DNA of 64,000 bases from NCBI GenBank assembly GCA_965263365.1, contig OZ253672.1, positions 1,550,001 through 1,614,000 of the forward strand, in the 5' to 3' direction. Each line of letters opens with the position of its first letter. Position 1 is the stretch's first letter. Origin of the DNA: CANMUM01 sp965263365 (GTDB lineage Bacteria > Pseudomonadota > Alphaproteobacteria > Rhodobacterales > Rhodobacteraceae). The position numbers were made by a program, and so were the translations under genes. The notes beneath the pieces are model-generated. The model made no database searches. It was not told the DNA's origin and saw only the letters and a list, made by a program, of their open reading frames with translations. Below, piece after piece: positions 1 to 8,961 of this stretch.

Positions 1-523
1 TGGCCATATACGTGACCAGTTCTCGAAAACAAGCATTATACATTTCATCAATCTCAATATCACTGTTCCAAATTTCGACCGCCAAATCAGAATCGCGCTG
101 AACATATGCATCAAGTATTTGATTTAACTGTTTAAGCGTCATCTCACCCATGCTCACAATTGTGCGGGTCGCTTTTTTTCTTGCATTGGCCAAGCCTTGA
201 GCTCTTCGCGCTATATTTTTACTCAAATCTCCGATGCGCTCGAGCGTAGTGGACACTTTTAAGGCGGCGAGCAGCAATCTCAGATCAACGGCCATCGGCT
301 GACGAAGTGCAATCACATTCGTCGCCATTTCTTCAATTTCTTGATCGAGCTCATCAACACGCTTATCAAGTGAAACAACCTCCAACCCAATCTCAGGGTC
401 ACGTTTCTTCACGGCCTTCAAAGCGAGCGACAATCCTTCTTCAACCAAACCCCCCATTTCTGAGATTTTCGCCTGAATTGCGACTAAGTCATCGTCAAAT
501 GCACTAACTATATGTTCTCCCAT
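1..523 (-). CDS. phoU: Phosphate uptake regulator PhoU (partial, runs off left edge)
   Basis: PhoU is a cytoplasmic helical-bundle protein that links the Pst transporter to the PhoR/PhoB two-component system and damps Pho signalling when phosphate is plentiful. The ATG at 521-523 is preceded by a good AGGAGA ribosome-binding site, and 174 codons stay open to the window edge. Visible family features are the N-terminal FDDDL segment, an LDKRVDELDQEIE helix, the RQPMAVDLRLLLAALK segment and ERIGDLSKNIARRA of the first PhoU domain. The start of the second domain ends at the edge (ELVTYMA). It lies 10 bp after pstB on the same strand, so it is the last visible gene of the pst operon. The C-terminal part, and probably phoB, lie outside. 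Confidence 0.93.
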   Translation of the reverse strand, partial: MGEHIVSAFDDDLVAIQAKISEMGGLVEEGLSLALKAVKKRDPEIGLEVVSLDKRVDELDQEIEEMATNVIALRQPMAVDLRLLLAALKVSTTLERIGDLSKNIARRAQGLANARKKATRTIVSMGEMTLKQLNQILDAYVQRDSDLAVEIWNSDIEIDEMYNACFRELVTYMA

Positions 524-533
524 AAATTATCTC

Positions 534-1331
534 CTAACCAATTCGACCGGTAATATAGTCTTGTGTTTTCTTGTCAGTGGGATTGTTAAAAATTTGTGTC
601 GTATCATCATACTCAACTAAATCACCAAGATGAAAAAATGCGGTTTTTTGTGATACTCGGGCGGCTTGTTGCATTGAGTGGGTCACAATCACAACTGAAA
701 AATTCTCACGCAGCTCATGTATAAGTTCCTCAACTTGAGCAGTTGCGATTGGATCAAGTGCCGAACAAGGCTCATCCATTAACAAAATTTCAGGTGATGT
801 TGCTGTTGCGCGTGCAATACACAAACGCTGCTGCTGGCCTCCAGATAAACCTGTCCCTGGTGCATCTAGGCGATCTTTAACCTCATCCCATAACGCGGCG
901 CCGCGCAGAGACTTTTCAACAATTGCGTCTAAATCAGCTTTACTATTCGCCAGGCCATGAATTCGCGGCCCATAAGCCACATTGTCATAAATTGACTTTG
1001 GAAACGGATTGGGTTTTTGAAAAACCATTCCCACTTTGGCTCGCAATTGAACAGGATCAACTCTTTGATCATAAATATCTTCACCCTCAATCGAGATTTG
1101 ACCTGTAACACGGCAAATATCAATTGTGTCGTTCATTCGATTTAAGCAGCGCAAGAATGTGGACTTACCACAACCTGAAGGTCCAATAAATGCAGTAACC
1201 GTACGATTCTGAATTTCGACATCCACGCCCTTAATTGCTTCCATATCCCCGTAAAAAACATGAACATCTTTTGCGGTTATTTTTACATCTTCCATTACTC
1301 GTTCCTTGCTCATTTTGCTCATGTAACTCAT
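534..1331 (-). CDS. pstB: Phosphate ABC transporter ATP-binding protein PstB
   Basis: ATPase of the high-affinity phosphate importer PstSCAB, acting at the inner face of the cytoplasmic membrane. The sequence has the Walker A motif GPSGCGKST near residue 50, the PstB-typical FLRCLNRMND segment, the VFQKPNPFPKSIYDNVAYG Q-loop region, the LSGGQQQR signature, the LLMDEP Walker B motif and the switch histidine in VTHSM. At 265 residues it has the usual length. The frame is open a little further up (to 1349), but ATG 1331, just past the pstA stop, gives the N terminus seen in related Rhodobacterales. A third ATG at 1295 has a good AAGGAA ribosome site and is an alternative. It is coupled to pstA upstream and phoU downstream. 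Confidence 0.95.
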   Translation of the reverse strand: MSYMSKMSKERVMEDVKITAKDVHVFYGDMEAIKGVDVEIQNRTVTAFIGPSGCGKSTFLRCLNRMNDTIDICRVTGQISIEGEDIYDQRVDPVQLRAKVGMVFQKPNPFPKSIYDNVAYGPRIHGLANSKADLDAIVEKSLRGAALWDEVKDRLDAPGTGLSGGQQQRLCIARATATSPEILLMDEPCSALDPIATAQVEELIHELRENFSVVIVTHSMQQAARVSQKTAFFHLGDLVEYDDTTQIFNNPTDKKTQDYITGRIG

Positions 1332-1332
1332 T

Positions 1333-2649
1333 TTACCATCTTCTCTCAAAGCGTTTTCTCAATACGATCGCAAGCGCATTCATTGTAACCAAAAAGACCA
1401 TGAGTACAATGATTCCCGCCCATGCTTTTTCGTACCATGCTGGGTTAGCACGCGCCGCCCACGTATATATTTGCGCGGGCATGACCGTATTCGGCCCTCC
1501 GAAGAAGGCATCGATACCATCCGGCATCGTGTGACCAATATACCCGACAAGCCCAACGAGCAGCAACGGTGCTGTCTCACCAAGCGCTTGCGCCAACCCA
1601 ATAATTGTACCTGTCAATATCCCGGGCATGGCGAGCGGTAAAACATGGTGAAAAATCGTTTGCATTTTTGACGCACCAACGCCAAGCGCAGCATCACGAA
1701 TGCTGGGGGGCACAGCTTTTAAAGCCGCGCGTGTCGAAATAATTATGGTCGGCAACGTCATTAATGACAAAACCAACCCACCCACGAATGGCGAGTTATT
1801 TCGCAACCAATCATTGTCATTTAAAGGTCCAAGTAAATTTATAAACAGCGCTAAACCCAAGATACCAAATACAATCGAAGGCACGGCCGCTAAGTTTGAA
1901 ATATTCACCTCAACGATATCAGTCAGTCTGTTTTTAGGCGCAAACTCTTCCAAATATATAGATGCAGCAACCCCAATAGGCAAAGAAAGCAAAAGCACAA
2001 CAATCATCATCGCGAGTGAACCAATCATAGCAGCTCCGAAACCCGCAACTTCTGGACTGGTCTCAGCCGAATCTGTGCCATAGAGGAAGGAAAAGTTAAA
2101 ACTGGTCGAAATCAGATTTTTAGCTTGAAGTTGATCAACAAGATCGAGAAGCGCGGGCGAGGTATTCTTGTTATTTTTAACCGCTTCGCGCGTTAAACGG
2201 CCTTTCATATAGCCATCTACATCTGCGCTCGCGAATAGGCGCATCTCACGCCCTTCTAACAAGGTCTCCGGTTCGCTGATTGCGATTTGCCGAACTTCAT
2301 TTCCTGACCGCTCCGATAACAATTTTAATAGTTCATTATCCGAAAGTTCCGTTTCAATCCCATTTTGGGCAAGCTGAGCTTTCAGAGCACCGGTCACCAT
2401 TTCATTATAGGCGGCGGTTTTAAGTACGGACTCCTCGGCATTGACAATTTCTTCCGAACTTACAGCTAAGTTGAGGTTCAAACGCGTCTGCTGAAAGCCA
2501 CTAAGCCCCGCACTTAAAATCGTCCAAAGGAGGTAACTCAGCATAATTACGCCAAGAATAATGGCAAAAATGCCAAATCCGCGAAATATTTTTTCTGATC
2601 GATTACGACTCTTTGTATGAGAATCGAATTCAAATAATGACTTGCCCAT
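1333..2649 (-). CDS. pstA: Phosphate ABC transporter permease PstA
   Basis: One of the two membrane channel subunits of the phosphate importer. A first membrane segment near residues 25-50 is followed by an unusually long, probably periplasmic insert of about 150 residues. Five further membrane segments and the permease EAA-type loop (RDAALGVGASKMQTIFHHVLP) follow. The long N-terminal insert makes the protein 438 residues against about 280-300 in enterobacteria. Such an extension is usual in alphaproteobacterial PstA (the DUF3333 region). The start codon overlaps the pstC stop as TAATG, so translation is probably coupled. The C terminus runs to just before the pstB start. Confidence 0.94.
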   Translation of the reverse strand: MGKSLFEFDSHTKSRNRSEKIFRGFGIFAIILGVIMLSYLLWTILSAGLSGFQQTRLNLNLAVSSEEIVNAEESVLKTAAYNEMVTGALKAQLAQNGIETELSDNELLKLLSERSGNEVRQIAISEPETLLEGREMRLFASADVDGYMKGRLTREAVKNNKNTSPALLDLVDQLQAKNLISTSFNFSFLYGTDSAETSPEVAGFGAAMIGSLAMMIVVLLLSLPIGVAASIYLEEFAPKNRLTDIVEVNISNLAAVPSIVFGILGLALFINLLGPLNDNDWLRNNSPFVGGLVLSLMTLPTIIISTRAALKAVPPSIRDAALGVGASKMQTIFHHVLPLAMPGILTGTIIGLAQALGETAPLLLVGLVGYIGHTMPDGIDAFFGGPNTVMPAQIYTWAARANPAWYEKAWAGIIVLMVFLVTMNALAIVLRKRFERRW

Positions 2650-3857
2650 TAGTCGTACTGCTCCCGATACTTACGCACGATGTAAAGCGCATAAATATTC
2701 ATAATTAGTGTTAAGACAAAAAGCGTTAATCCAAGCGCGAAAGCAACCAAAGTTTGCGGAGAGTTAAAATCACCATCACCGGTTAATTGTGCAACAATAC
2801 GAGAAGTAATCGTAGTCATTGCTTCAAATGGGTTTGGAGAAATTTGAGACATCGCACCTGCCCCGAGCACAACAATCATGGTTTCACCAATTGCACGCGA
2901 AGCCGCCAATAATATCGCGCCGACAATTCCGGGAAGTGCCGCTGGTAAAATCACCTGTCGAACGGTTTCAGATTGCGTCGCACCTAAGCCGAAGGAACCA
3001 TCGCGCATAGATTGTGGAACCGCGTTAATAATATCATCTGATAGAGAAGACACAAAAGGGATCAACATAATTCCCATTACAATGCCAGCAGTCAATACTG
3101 AGCGCGCCCCCCCCATCCAGCCAACATTGAAAAAACCACCTTCACCAAAAAGATCCATTAGCGCGGGACCAAATGCCGTAAGCGCAAATAATCCATAAAC
3201 AATTGTGGGAATGCCGGCCAATAATTCAAGGGCGGGCTTCGCAAAAGCGCGCAGCTTGGAACCAGAGTATTCGGAAAGATATATGGCTGCAAAAAGACCA
3301 ATTGGCACCGCGACAATAAGCGCAACTAAAGAAATATACAAAGTGCCCCAAAGCAACGGCAAAATTCCAAGAGGGCTTGCTGGGTCTCGAAAATTGGGTG
3401 CCCAGTTTGTTCCAAAGAAAAAGTCACTTGCCGGATATACACTAAAGAAGTTCAGCGTCTCTCTAATCATAGAAAAAACGATTGAAACAGTTGTTAAAAT
3501 CGCAATCGATGCACAGAAAATAAGTATCCACTTCATTATCGTCTCAACGATATTGCGCGCACGTAAGTCTTTCTTTGAAATTGAAACCACTGAAATTGCG
3601 GCCAGCAAGCCTAAAATCATACTCACAATGAACACACTGAACTCTAAGCCGAGAGCGGCTTTAACAAGCGACAGAATGCAAAACGTTAAGACAATCACCA
3701 AAAAAGTAATAAGTGCCACATTCCATCCGTGGAACCCTGGCCGTGAATGCATAACCCTCTGATCACCGCCAGCTGATGCAAGCGCACGAGCTCTACCCGC
3801 AAAATAGCCGCTTACACAAAGCACGACGACTAATATCCACAAAACAGAAGTGGTCAT
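2649..3857 (-). CDS. pstC: Phosphate ABC transporter permease PstC
   Basis: Second membrane channel subunit of the phosphate importer, partner of PstA. The 402-residue protein has an N-terminal pair of membrane segments (about residues 3-25 and 45-70) characteristic of long alphaproteobacterial PstC proteins. The core permease domain contains the FFFGTNWAPNF segment, the GIPTIVYGLFAL segment and the MRDGSFGLGATQSETVRQV cytoplasmic loop. ATG 3857 has a strong GGAGGTAAT ribosome site. A double hairpin separates it from pstS, so pstCAB-phoU is probably transcribed by read-through from the pstS promoter. Confidence 0.95.
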   Translation of the reverse strand: MTTSVLWILVVVLCVSGYFAGRARALASAGGDQRVMHSRPGFHGWNVALITFLVIVLTFCILSLVKAALGLEFSVFIVSMILGLLAAISVVSISKKDLRARNIVETIMKWILIFCASIAILTTVSIVFSMIRETLNFFSVYPASDFFFGTNWAPNFRDPASPLGILPLLWGTLYISLVALIVAVPIGLFAAIYLSEYSGSKLRAFAKPALELLAGIPTIVYGLFALTAFGPALMDLFGEGGFFNVGWMGGARSVLTAGIVMGIMLIPFVSSLSDDIINAVPQSMRDGSFGLGATQSETVRQVILPAALPGIVGAILLAASRAIGETMIVVLGAGAMSQISPNPFEAMTTITSRIVAQLTGDGDFNSPQTLVAFALGLTLFVLTLIMNIYALYIVRKYREQYD

Positions 3858-3874
3858 ATTACCTCCAAAACATC

Positions 3875-3919
3875 AAGAGGGCAACGCAATTGCCCTCTTT
3901 TAAGGAGCTATCGCTCCTT
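3875..3919 (-). terminator. Double-hairpin attenuator between pstS and pstC
   Basis: Two perfect hairpins stand back to back in the 68-bp gap. In transcription order they are AAGGAGC/GCTCCTT (7 bp, 4-nt loop, 3902-3919) and AAGAGGGCAA/TTGCCCTCTT (10 bp, 5-nt loop, 3875-3899). Neither has a long U run, so partial termination or protection of the pstS transcript 3' end is more likely than full termination. This would give an excess of binding protein over permease. Confidence 0.7.
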
Positions 3920-3925
3920 TAATTA

Positions 3926-4945
3926 TTACATAGTTTCTTCTGCTTCAATTGCCGCTTGAGTCGCTGCAAGTTCAGGATCAGAAACGAGACCATATGCCGC
4001 GAGAGGGCCATCAGGTCCAGCCAATTCATCAGCGACGAAGAACTGTGCGTATTCTTTTAGACCCGGAATTTCACCAATGTGAGCTTTCTTAACATAGAAG
4101 TATAGTGGGCGTGATACCGGATATTCGCCAGAAGCGATCGATTCTGTTGAAGGCACTACATCAGACATTGTCGCAACTTTAAGTTTGTCAGTATTGTTTT
4201 CATAGAAAGCAAGGCCAAATACACCAATGCCATCTTTATTAGAGTCGATTGAAGCAAGCGTTTCTGTATAATCGCCATCAATATCAACAGATACACCATC
4301 CGTACGAACAGCCATACACGCTCCTTCAGCTGCATCTTCGTCCATGCCAGACGCGATAAACGCTTCCATAGCACCGGTATCTTCACAGCCTTGGAGAAGA
4401 ACTTTTTCCTCAAAAACTTCACGCGTACCATGCTTGGTTCCTGGAATGAACGCTGCGATGGCTTGCTCTGGCAAGTTTTCGTTCACTTCGTTCCAAGATG
4501 CGTTTGGATTTGCTACAATTTCGCCATCAACAACAATGTTCTCTCCAAGCGCCAAGAACCAATCCGAAGGAGTGAACGCAAAATCAGAGCCTTCGATATC
4601 CGAAGCAAAAACAATCCCGTCATAACCAATACGCACTTCGATAATGTCAGTCACACCAGCTTCTGCACAAGCTGCAATTTCTTGATCTTTGATTTTACGA
4701 GATGCGTTTGCAACATCGATTGTTTCAACGCCAACACCTTCACAAAATTTCTTTAGGCCCGCTGATGAACCGCCTGATTCTACAACTGGCGTTGGGAAGT
4801 CAGTATTTTCGCCGAAAGCTTCTGCAACGATCGTCGCATATGGCAAAACCGTCGATGATCCAGCCACTTGCACCTGATCACGGGCAGTTGCAACAGAAGC
4901 AACCGCTACTGAAGAAAGAAGAAGAGTTGTTTTTTTGAAATTCAT
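3926..4945 (-). CDS. pstS: Phosphate ABC transporter substrate-binding protein PstS
   Basis: Periplasmic phosphate-binding protein that delivers phosphate to PstCA. It starts with a signal peptide (MNFKKTTLLLSSVAVASVATA) and shows the PstS binding-site segments VAGSSTVLPYA, ESGGSSAGLKKFCEG and GTREVFEEKVL. ATG 4945 is chosen because GGAGAAC stands 6 nt before it; the in-frame ATG at 4957 overlaps that ribosome site. The resulting 339 residues are normal for the family. It is the first gene of the pst unit, downstream of phoR, with its own 110-bp leader holding a possible Pho box. Confidence 0.95.
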   Translation of the reverse strand: MNFKKTTLLLSSVAVASVATARDQVQVAGSSTVLPYATIVAEAFGENTDFPTPVVESGGSSAGLKKFCEGVGVETIDVANASRKIKDQEIAACAEAGVTDIIEVRIGYDGIVFASDIEGSDFAFTPSDWFLALGENIVVDGEIVANPNASWNEVNENLPEQAIAAFIPGTKHGTREVFEEKVLLQGCEDTGAMEAFIASGMDEDAAEGACMAVRTDGVSVDIDGDYTETLASIDSNKDGIGVFGLAFYENNTDKLKVATMSDVVPSTESIASGEYPVSRPLYFYVKKAHIGEIPGLKEYAQFFVADELAGPDGPLAAYGLVSDPELAATQAAIEAEETM

Positions 4946-5019
4946 AATGTTCTCCACATAATATCTATTATAAACGCTAGGATTTTTAGCGCTTCACGTG
5001 GAGGTTCTAAATTGATTCT

Positions 5020-5037
5020 ATTTCATATTTATGACGG
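5020..5037 (-). promoter_or_regulatory. Possible Pho box upstream of pstS
   Basis: On the minus strand the sequence CCGTCATAAATATGAAAT lies 75 bp before the pstS start. The first half matches the PhoB half-site CTGTCAT at 6 of 7 positions; the second half matches at only 4 of 7. A TTAGAA element follows at about the spacing of a PhoB-dependent -10. A perfect TATAAT (4967-4972) nearer the gene could be a second promoter. Position and operon context make the site plausible, but the match is weak. Confidence 0.4.
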
Positions 5038-5055
5038 TATAAATAATTGATAATA

Positions 5056-6300
5056 TTAACTGTTTTTTAATCTTTCTGATTTGCGTAGCCAAATTGTGAA
5101 TTTGGAACCTTGATTGGCTTCAGATTGAATTTGTAGCTCACCACCGTGCCTGTTGAGTATCTGCTTTACAATTGCAAGACCTAAACCCGTACCTTCCTTT
5201 CCCTTTGAGTTTACGCGGTAAAACCTTTCTGTTAAGCGCCCAATCTCATTCTTTGGGATGCCTTCTCCGCTATTTTCTACAGTGATACCAATCATTCCCT
5301 TAAATCGCGGATTTTGTTTAGCAAGGTAAACCCGAACATCTTTGCCTTCGCTCCCGTACTTAAGCGCATTGTCAACCAAATTAATTAGCATTCTCATAAA
5401 CTGCTCTTTATCGGCAAGCACAGTTAAATTAGAATCTGGAAAGTCACACAAAACTCGATTGATAGATTTAGAACTTTGCGTTTCATAAAGACGTAATAAA
5501 TCCTCAAACACCTGCCTAACCGCCACATTCTCTGTATCCAAAATCTTCTCTTGTGCATCAATTTGGCTAAGCAGCAAGAGATCATCTATGATCGTTGCCA
5601 TTCTCTGAGCTTCATTTTTCATAGTTGGGACAAAAATGCGAAACGCCTCTGGATCTTCAGAATGAGTATCAATTGTCTCAAGCCCGCCTTGAATAACGGC
5701 AAGCGGAGTGCGCAACTCGTGCGACGCATTGGCAATAAAGTCTTTCCGCGATTGCTCAGCAAGCCTCCGGCTTGTTACGTCGTTAAACTCGATTTTAACA
5801 TCCGCTTTTAGAATTTGAGCATAAGGCTCTTCGACGGCTGATACGCTCACCTCGATAAAACGATCACTAGTGGAGTTTACTTCCAAAATGGCTTGACGAA
5901 ATTGAGCATCCTCGAAAACTTCTCGAATTATTTCATGAAGTCTAGGATTGCGAGTAAGGTTCACAAGTGGAATACCAAGATTTAAACCCGAAAATATTTG
6001 CTTAGCAGATTTACTAAAATGAGAAACTTGACCATCTGCATTTATAAAAACCAAAGGATTCTCTAGCTGATCAATATAACCCTTCAAAACTTCAGGTGCG
6101 AGATAATCTGGAATGGCTTGTTCTAAGTAAGTCGAATTTGAATCAGGTTCTCGCCAAATAAAAAATGTCAATAGGACAGAAATAGCAAAAACCCACCATG
6201 CGGCCGAAAGATATGCGAGCAAAGGTATAACTAACAATAATATAAAAATGGGTATGGAATTTCGTCGAACGACAGCTTGTAATTTATCGAACTGCTTCAT
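5056..6300 (-). CDS. phoR: Phosphate regulon sensor histidine kinase PhoR
   Basis: Membrane sensor kinase that phosphorylates PhoB when phosphate is scarce. It has two membrane segments at about residues 15-50 with almost no periplasmic loop. A PAS-like region follows at about 70-170, then the HisKA helix with SHELRTPLAVIQGG (phosphorylated His194) and a HATPase domain with N box (NLVDNALKYG) and G boxes (ENSGEGIPK, GTGLGLAIVKQI). The minimal periplasmic part fits PhoR, which reads the Pst/PhoU state rather than an outside ligand. It lies directly upstream of pstS on the same strand; no phoB is visible in the window. Confidence 0.9.
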   Translation of the reverse strand: MKQFDKLQAVVRRNSIPIFILLLVIPLLAYLSAAWWVFAISVLLTFFIWREPDSNSTYLEQAIPDYLAPEVLKGYIDQLENPLVFINADGQVSHFSKSAKQIFSGLNLGIPLVNLTRNPRLHEIIREVFEDAQFRQAILEVNSTSDRFIEVSVSAVEEPYAQILKADVKIEFNDVTSRRLAEQSRKDFIANASHELRTPLAVIQGGLETIDTHSEDPEAFRIFVPTMKNEAQRMATIIDDLLLLSQIDAQEKILDTENVAVRQVFEDLLRLYETQSSKSINRVLCDFPDSNLTVLADKEQFMRMLINLVDNALKYGSEGKDVRVYLAKQNPRFKGMIGITVENSGEGIPKNEIGRLTERFYRVNSKGKEGTGLGLAIVKQILNRHGGELQIQSEANQGSKFTIWLRKSERLKNS

Positions 6301-6362
6301 AAATTATTCATTGTGAAAAGAATTGTGTTTGTCAACATTGTGATAGGCAGGTATTTTTAGAG

Positions 6363-6773
6363 ATGATCAAATATAATTTAAAGTGTTCAAATGGTCACCA
6401 ATTCGATAGTTGGTTTAAATCTTCCAGTGACTTTGAAACCCTCAAGAGTCGCGGCTTGTTAACCTGTACCGAATGTGAAGATACTGCAATCGAAAAATCT
6501 TTGATGGCGCCGGGAGTGAGTACGAGCAAGAAAAAAGAACATTCCACAAGAGATAAGGCTCTAAATAAATACATCAAAAATATTAAGTCTGAGTTAAAAA
6601 ATGCAAAAAATGTGGGTTGGCAATTCGCTAAAGAAGCTCGAGCTATGCACAATGGCGAAAAAGACCCCGCTCCCATATACGGTAAGGCCGAAACAAGTGA
6701 AGCGATCGACTTAATAAAAGAGGGCATTAATATATCGCCCGTTCCTTTCGATCCAGAATCAAAAGAAAATTAG
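6363..6773 (+). CDS. DUF1178 family protein
   Basis: Small cytoplasmic protein of unknown function, 136 residues. The N terminus MIKYNLKCSNGHQFDSWF, the CTECEDTAIEKSLMAP segment and the alanine/glycine-rich C-terminal half are typical of DUF1178 proteins, widespread in Alphaproteobacteria. Cys8 and the CxxC pair near residue 36 suggest a zinc-ribbon-like fold, but this is inference. It is divergent from phoR. It converges on the glutamate-cysteine ligase gene with the two stop codons abutting and no spacer. Confidence 0.85.
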   Translation: MIKYNLKCSNGHQFDSWFKSSSDFETLKSRGLLTCTECEDTAIEKSLMAPGVSTSKKKEHSTRDKALNKYIKNIKSELKNAKNVGWQFAKEARAMHNGEKDPAPIYGKAETSEAIDLIKEGINISPVPFDPESKEN

Positions 6774-8138
6774 TTAATACCGATATTCTTCATAAATCTT
6801 ACTAAGATCTTGTGCCCATTCATTATTATATTTCACTAACAATTCGTCCGCCATATTTTTGCCAGATTCAACCATTTCTATTAATGGTTCTAAAAACATT
6901 GCTTCGCTTGCATGAGACTGGTTGTCAGATGGAATGCCTCGTCTCGCAAGTCCACTAGCAGAGATTTGAAGCACTGTTTCAGCAAATTTATTCATCGACT
7001 GACCATTAACATTCGCACGTAGACCATGCTTCGCAGCATCTAACCTTAACTGATCTCGCATTTCGTTTGTCCAATCTTTGACAAGCTCGTAGGCCTCATT
7101 AAGAGCTGTATCATCATACATTAAACCAACCCAAAATGCGGGGAGTGCACAAATATTTGACCAAGGGCCACCGTCAGCACCCCGCATTTCCATAAATTTC
7201 TTAATGCGAGCTTCAGGGAACAAAGTCGTTAAATGATCAGCCCAATCAGAAATCAAAGGCTTTTGTCCGGGCAGCGCAGGCAATTCACCTTTCAAAAAGT
7301 CACGAAATCTTTGACCACGCGCATCAACATAATTACCGTCGCGATAAACAAAATACATCGGGACATCGAGCGCATAGTCAACATATTGCTCAAACCCAAA
7401 CCCTTCATCAAAAACAAAGGGGAGCATCCCTGTTCGCGCATTGTCGGTATGATGCCAAACTTTTCCGCGCCAACTTGAAAAACCGTTGGGTTTGCCCTCA
7501 AAAAAAGGCGAGTTCGCAAAAAGTGCGTTCGCAACCGGTTGAAGGGAAAGCGCGACACGCAATTTTTTAACCATATCAGCTTCTGAAGAAAAATCTAAAT
7601 TAACCTGAACCGTCGTTGTTCGGTACATCATGATCTTACCCATTTCGCCGACACGATCCATATAGTCCGTCATCAGCTTATAGCGGCCCTTTGGCATTTG
7701 TCCCATATCGGCATGTTGCCACTCCGGCGCTGCGCCAAGCCCGATGAACTCTATCCCCATTGGATCGCAAACGGCACGAACTTGCGACAAATGGTTGCCT
7801 GCCTCATCGCAAGTTTCAAACACACTCTTTAGAGGTGCGCCCGAAAGTTCAAGCTGCCCCCCAGGTTCCAGCGAAATATTTGCGCCGCCCTTCTGTAAGC
7901 CGATAAGGTGATCTGCCTCATACACCCGGTCCCAATTAAAATCATCTGCTAGTTTTTCTAAGATCGGTAATATCCCGCCCGCATATCTAATTGGCTGATG
8001 ATTTTTCGCAAAATATCCAAACTTTTCATGTTCTGTACCGATGCGCCAATCTTCAATTGGCTTACACCCCGATTCGAGATAGCCCATAAGCTGTTCAAAA
8101 TTTTCGATTGGTGCTCCGCCCGTCTGTGGAATCGACAT
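6774..8138 (-). CDS. gshA: Glutamate-cysteine ligase
   Basis: Catalyses ATP-dependent formation of gamma-glutamylcysteine, the first step of glutathione synthesis. The 454-residue protein belongs to the plant/alphaproteobacterial GCS2-type family rather than the enterobacterial one. Diagnostic segments are IGTEHEKFGY near residue 35, GGANISLEPGGQLELSGAP (about 110-130), MMYRTTTVQVNLDFSSE (about 170-185) and MEMRGADGGPW (about 315-326). AGGAT precedes the ATG. It forms a single-gene unit facing away from ihfB. A glutathione-dependent GST lies elsewhere in the window. Confidence 0.93.
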   Translation of the reverse strand: MSIPQTGGAPIENFEQLMGYLESGCKPIEDWRIGTEHEKFGYFAKNHQPIRYAGGILPILEKLADDFNWDRVYEADHLIGLQKGGANISLEPGGQLELSGAPLKSVFETCDEAGNHLSQVRAVCDPMGIEFIGLGAAPEWQHADMGQMPKGRYKLMTDYMDRVGEMGKIMMYRTTTVQVNLDFSSEADMVKKLRVALSLQPVANALFANSPFFEGKPNGFSSWRGKVWHHTDNARTGMLPFVFDEGFGFEQYVDYALDVPMYFVYRDGNYVDARGQRFRDFLKGELPALPGQKPLISDWADHLTTLFPEARIKKFMEMRGADGGPWSNICALPAFWVGLMYDDTALNEAYELVKDWTNEMRDQLRLDAAKHGLRANVNGQSMNKFAETVLQISASGLARRGIPSDNQSHASEAMFLEPLIEMVESGKNMADELLVKYNNEWAQDLSKIYEEYRY

Positions 8139-8326
8139 CTTTTTATCCTGTTAATCTTACTAGTATCTTGTTGTTAAAGGCTAAAAAGGCAAGAGATGGT
8201 AAAAAAAATATAATTAAGCGACTTAAATTGAGTCATATTTTCACAGTTTTATGTATGCAGTGCTAATTTATGTTGATAATTGTAAAATTTCTGAATAAAA
8301 CGCATGTTGCAGGGAGAAAATAATTA

Positions 8327-8617
8327 ATGACACGTTCGGAACTGATATTACGTATCGCTGAAAAAAATCCACATCTTACCGAATCAGATGTTGAACATAT
8401 CGTAACTACAATTTTTAGCGAAATCGTAAATGCGCTTTCGGAAGGAAATCGTGTTGAATTGCGTGGGTTTGGAAGTTTCGCCGTAAAAGCGCGTGACGGC
8501 TATATTGGTCGCAATCCACGCTCAGGTGAATCTGTTAAGGTTCCGCCTAAATACGTTCCGACATTTAAAGTCGGCAAACAGCTCCGCGAAGAACTAGCAA
8601 AAATGAGTAGCTTATGA
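8327..8617 (+). CDS. ihfB: Integration host factor subunit beta
   Basis: DNA-bending protein that pairs with IHF-alpha and assists replication, recombination and sigma-54 promoters. The 96 residues cover the complete HU/IHF fold: MTRSELILRIAEKNP helix, NRVELRGFGSF core and the DNA-binding arm with IGRNPRSGESV, whose proline intercalates into DNA. The sequence fits the beta rather than the alpha subunit. A GGGAG ribosome site lies 9-10 nt before the ATG. The gene overlaps lapA by ATGA, and the order ihfB-lapA-trpF-trpB is common in Rhodobacterales. The usual upstream rpsA is not here. Confidence 0.95.
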   Translation: MTRSELILRIAEKNPHLTESDVEHIVTTIFSEIVNALSEGNRVELRGFGSFAVKARDGYIGRNPRSGESVKVPPKYVPTFKVGKQLREELAKMSSL

Positions 8618-8952
8618 AATTAATTCGATACACAATCTACGGACTTATCGCGCTAGTCGCATTTTTTGTAGCCATTGCAAATTTACACGTAGTTGATTTA
8701 ACGCTCATTCCGCCTCAAATTGGCTTTATTCAAGCTTGGTCAATTCAGGTTCCGTTATTCGTAATTATCATAGTTTCTCTTGTTTTAGGACTAGTGCTCG
8801 GACTTTTATGGGAAAATATTAGATCGCTATCTTCACGATCCGCCCGAAATCGAGCAGAAAGACAATTGCGTGCAGCTCAAATGGAACTTGAAAAGTTAAA
8901 AAGAAAAACTGGCGAAACAGACGATGAAGTTCTCGCAATATTGAATTCTTAA
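8614..8952 (+). CDS. LapA domain-containing inner-membrane protein
   Basis: Small membrane protein of the LapA (DUF1049) family, 112 residues. Two membrane segments (about 5-25 and 45-68) are followed by a charged cytoplasmic helix rich in Arg, Glu and Lys (about 70-110). In enterobacteria LapA and LapB (YciM) act together to control lipopolysaccharide synthesis; no lapB is visible here, so the role is inferred from the family only. The ATG overlaps the ihfB stop by 4 bp, showing translational coupling. Confidence 0.85.
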   Translation: MKLIRYTIYGLIALVAFFVAIANLHVVDLTLIPPQIGFIQAWSIQVPLFVIIIVSLVLGLVLGLLWENIRSLSSRSARNRAERQLRAAQMELEKLKRKTGETDDEVLAILNS

Positions 8953-8961
8953 GCTCTAGAA

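Noticed and set aside
1700..2083. 127-codon open frame antisense to pstA
   Set aside because: Mirror of a real gene; the sense frame has a full family match.
3205..3762. 185-codon open frame antisense to pstC
   Set aside because: Shadow frame of pstC with no ribosome site or family match.
6301..6362. TTTGTCAAC segment before phoR as a Pho box
   Set aside because: Only one weak half-site; no second half at proper spacing.
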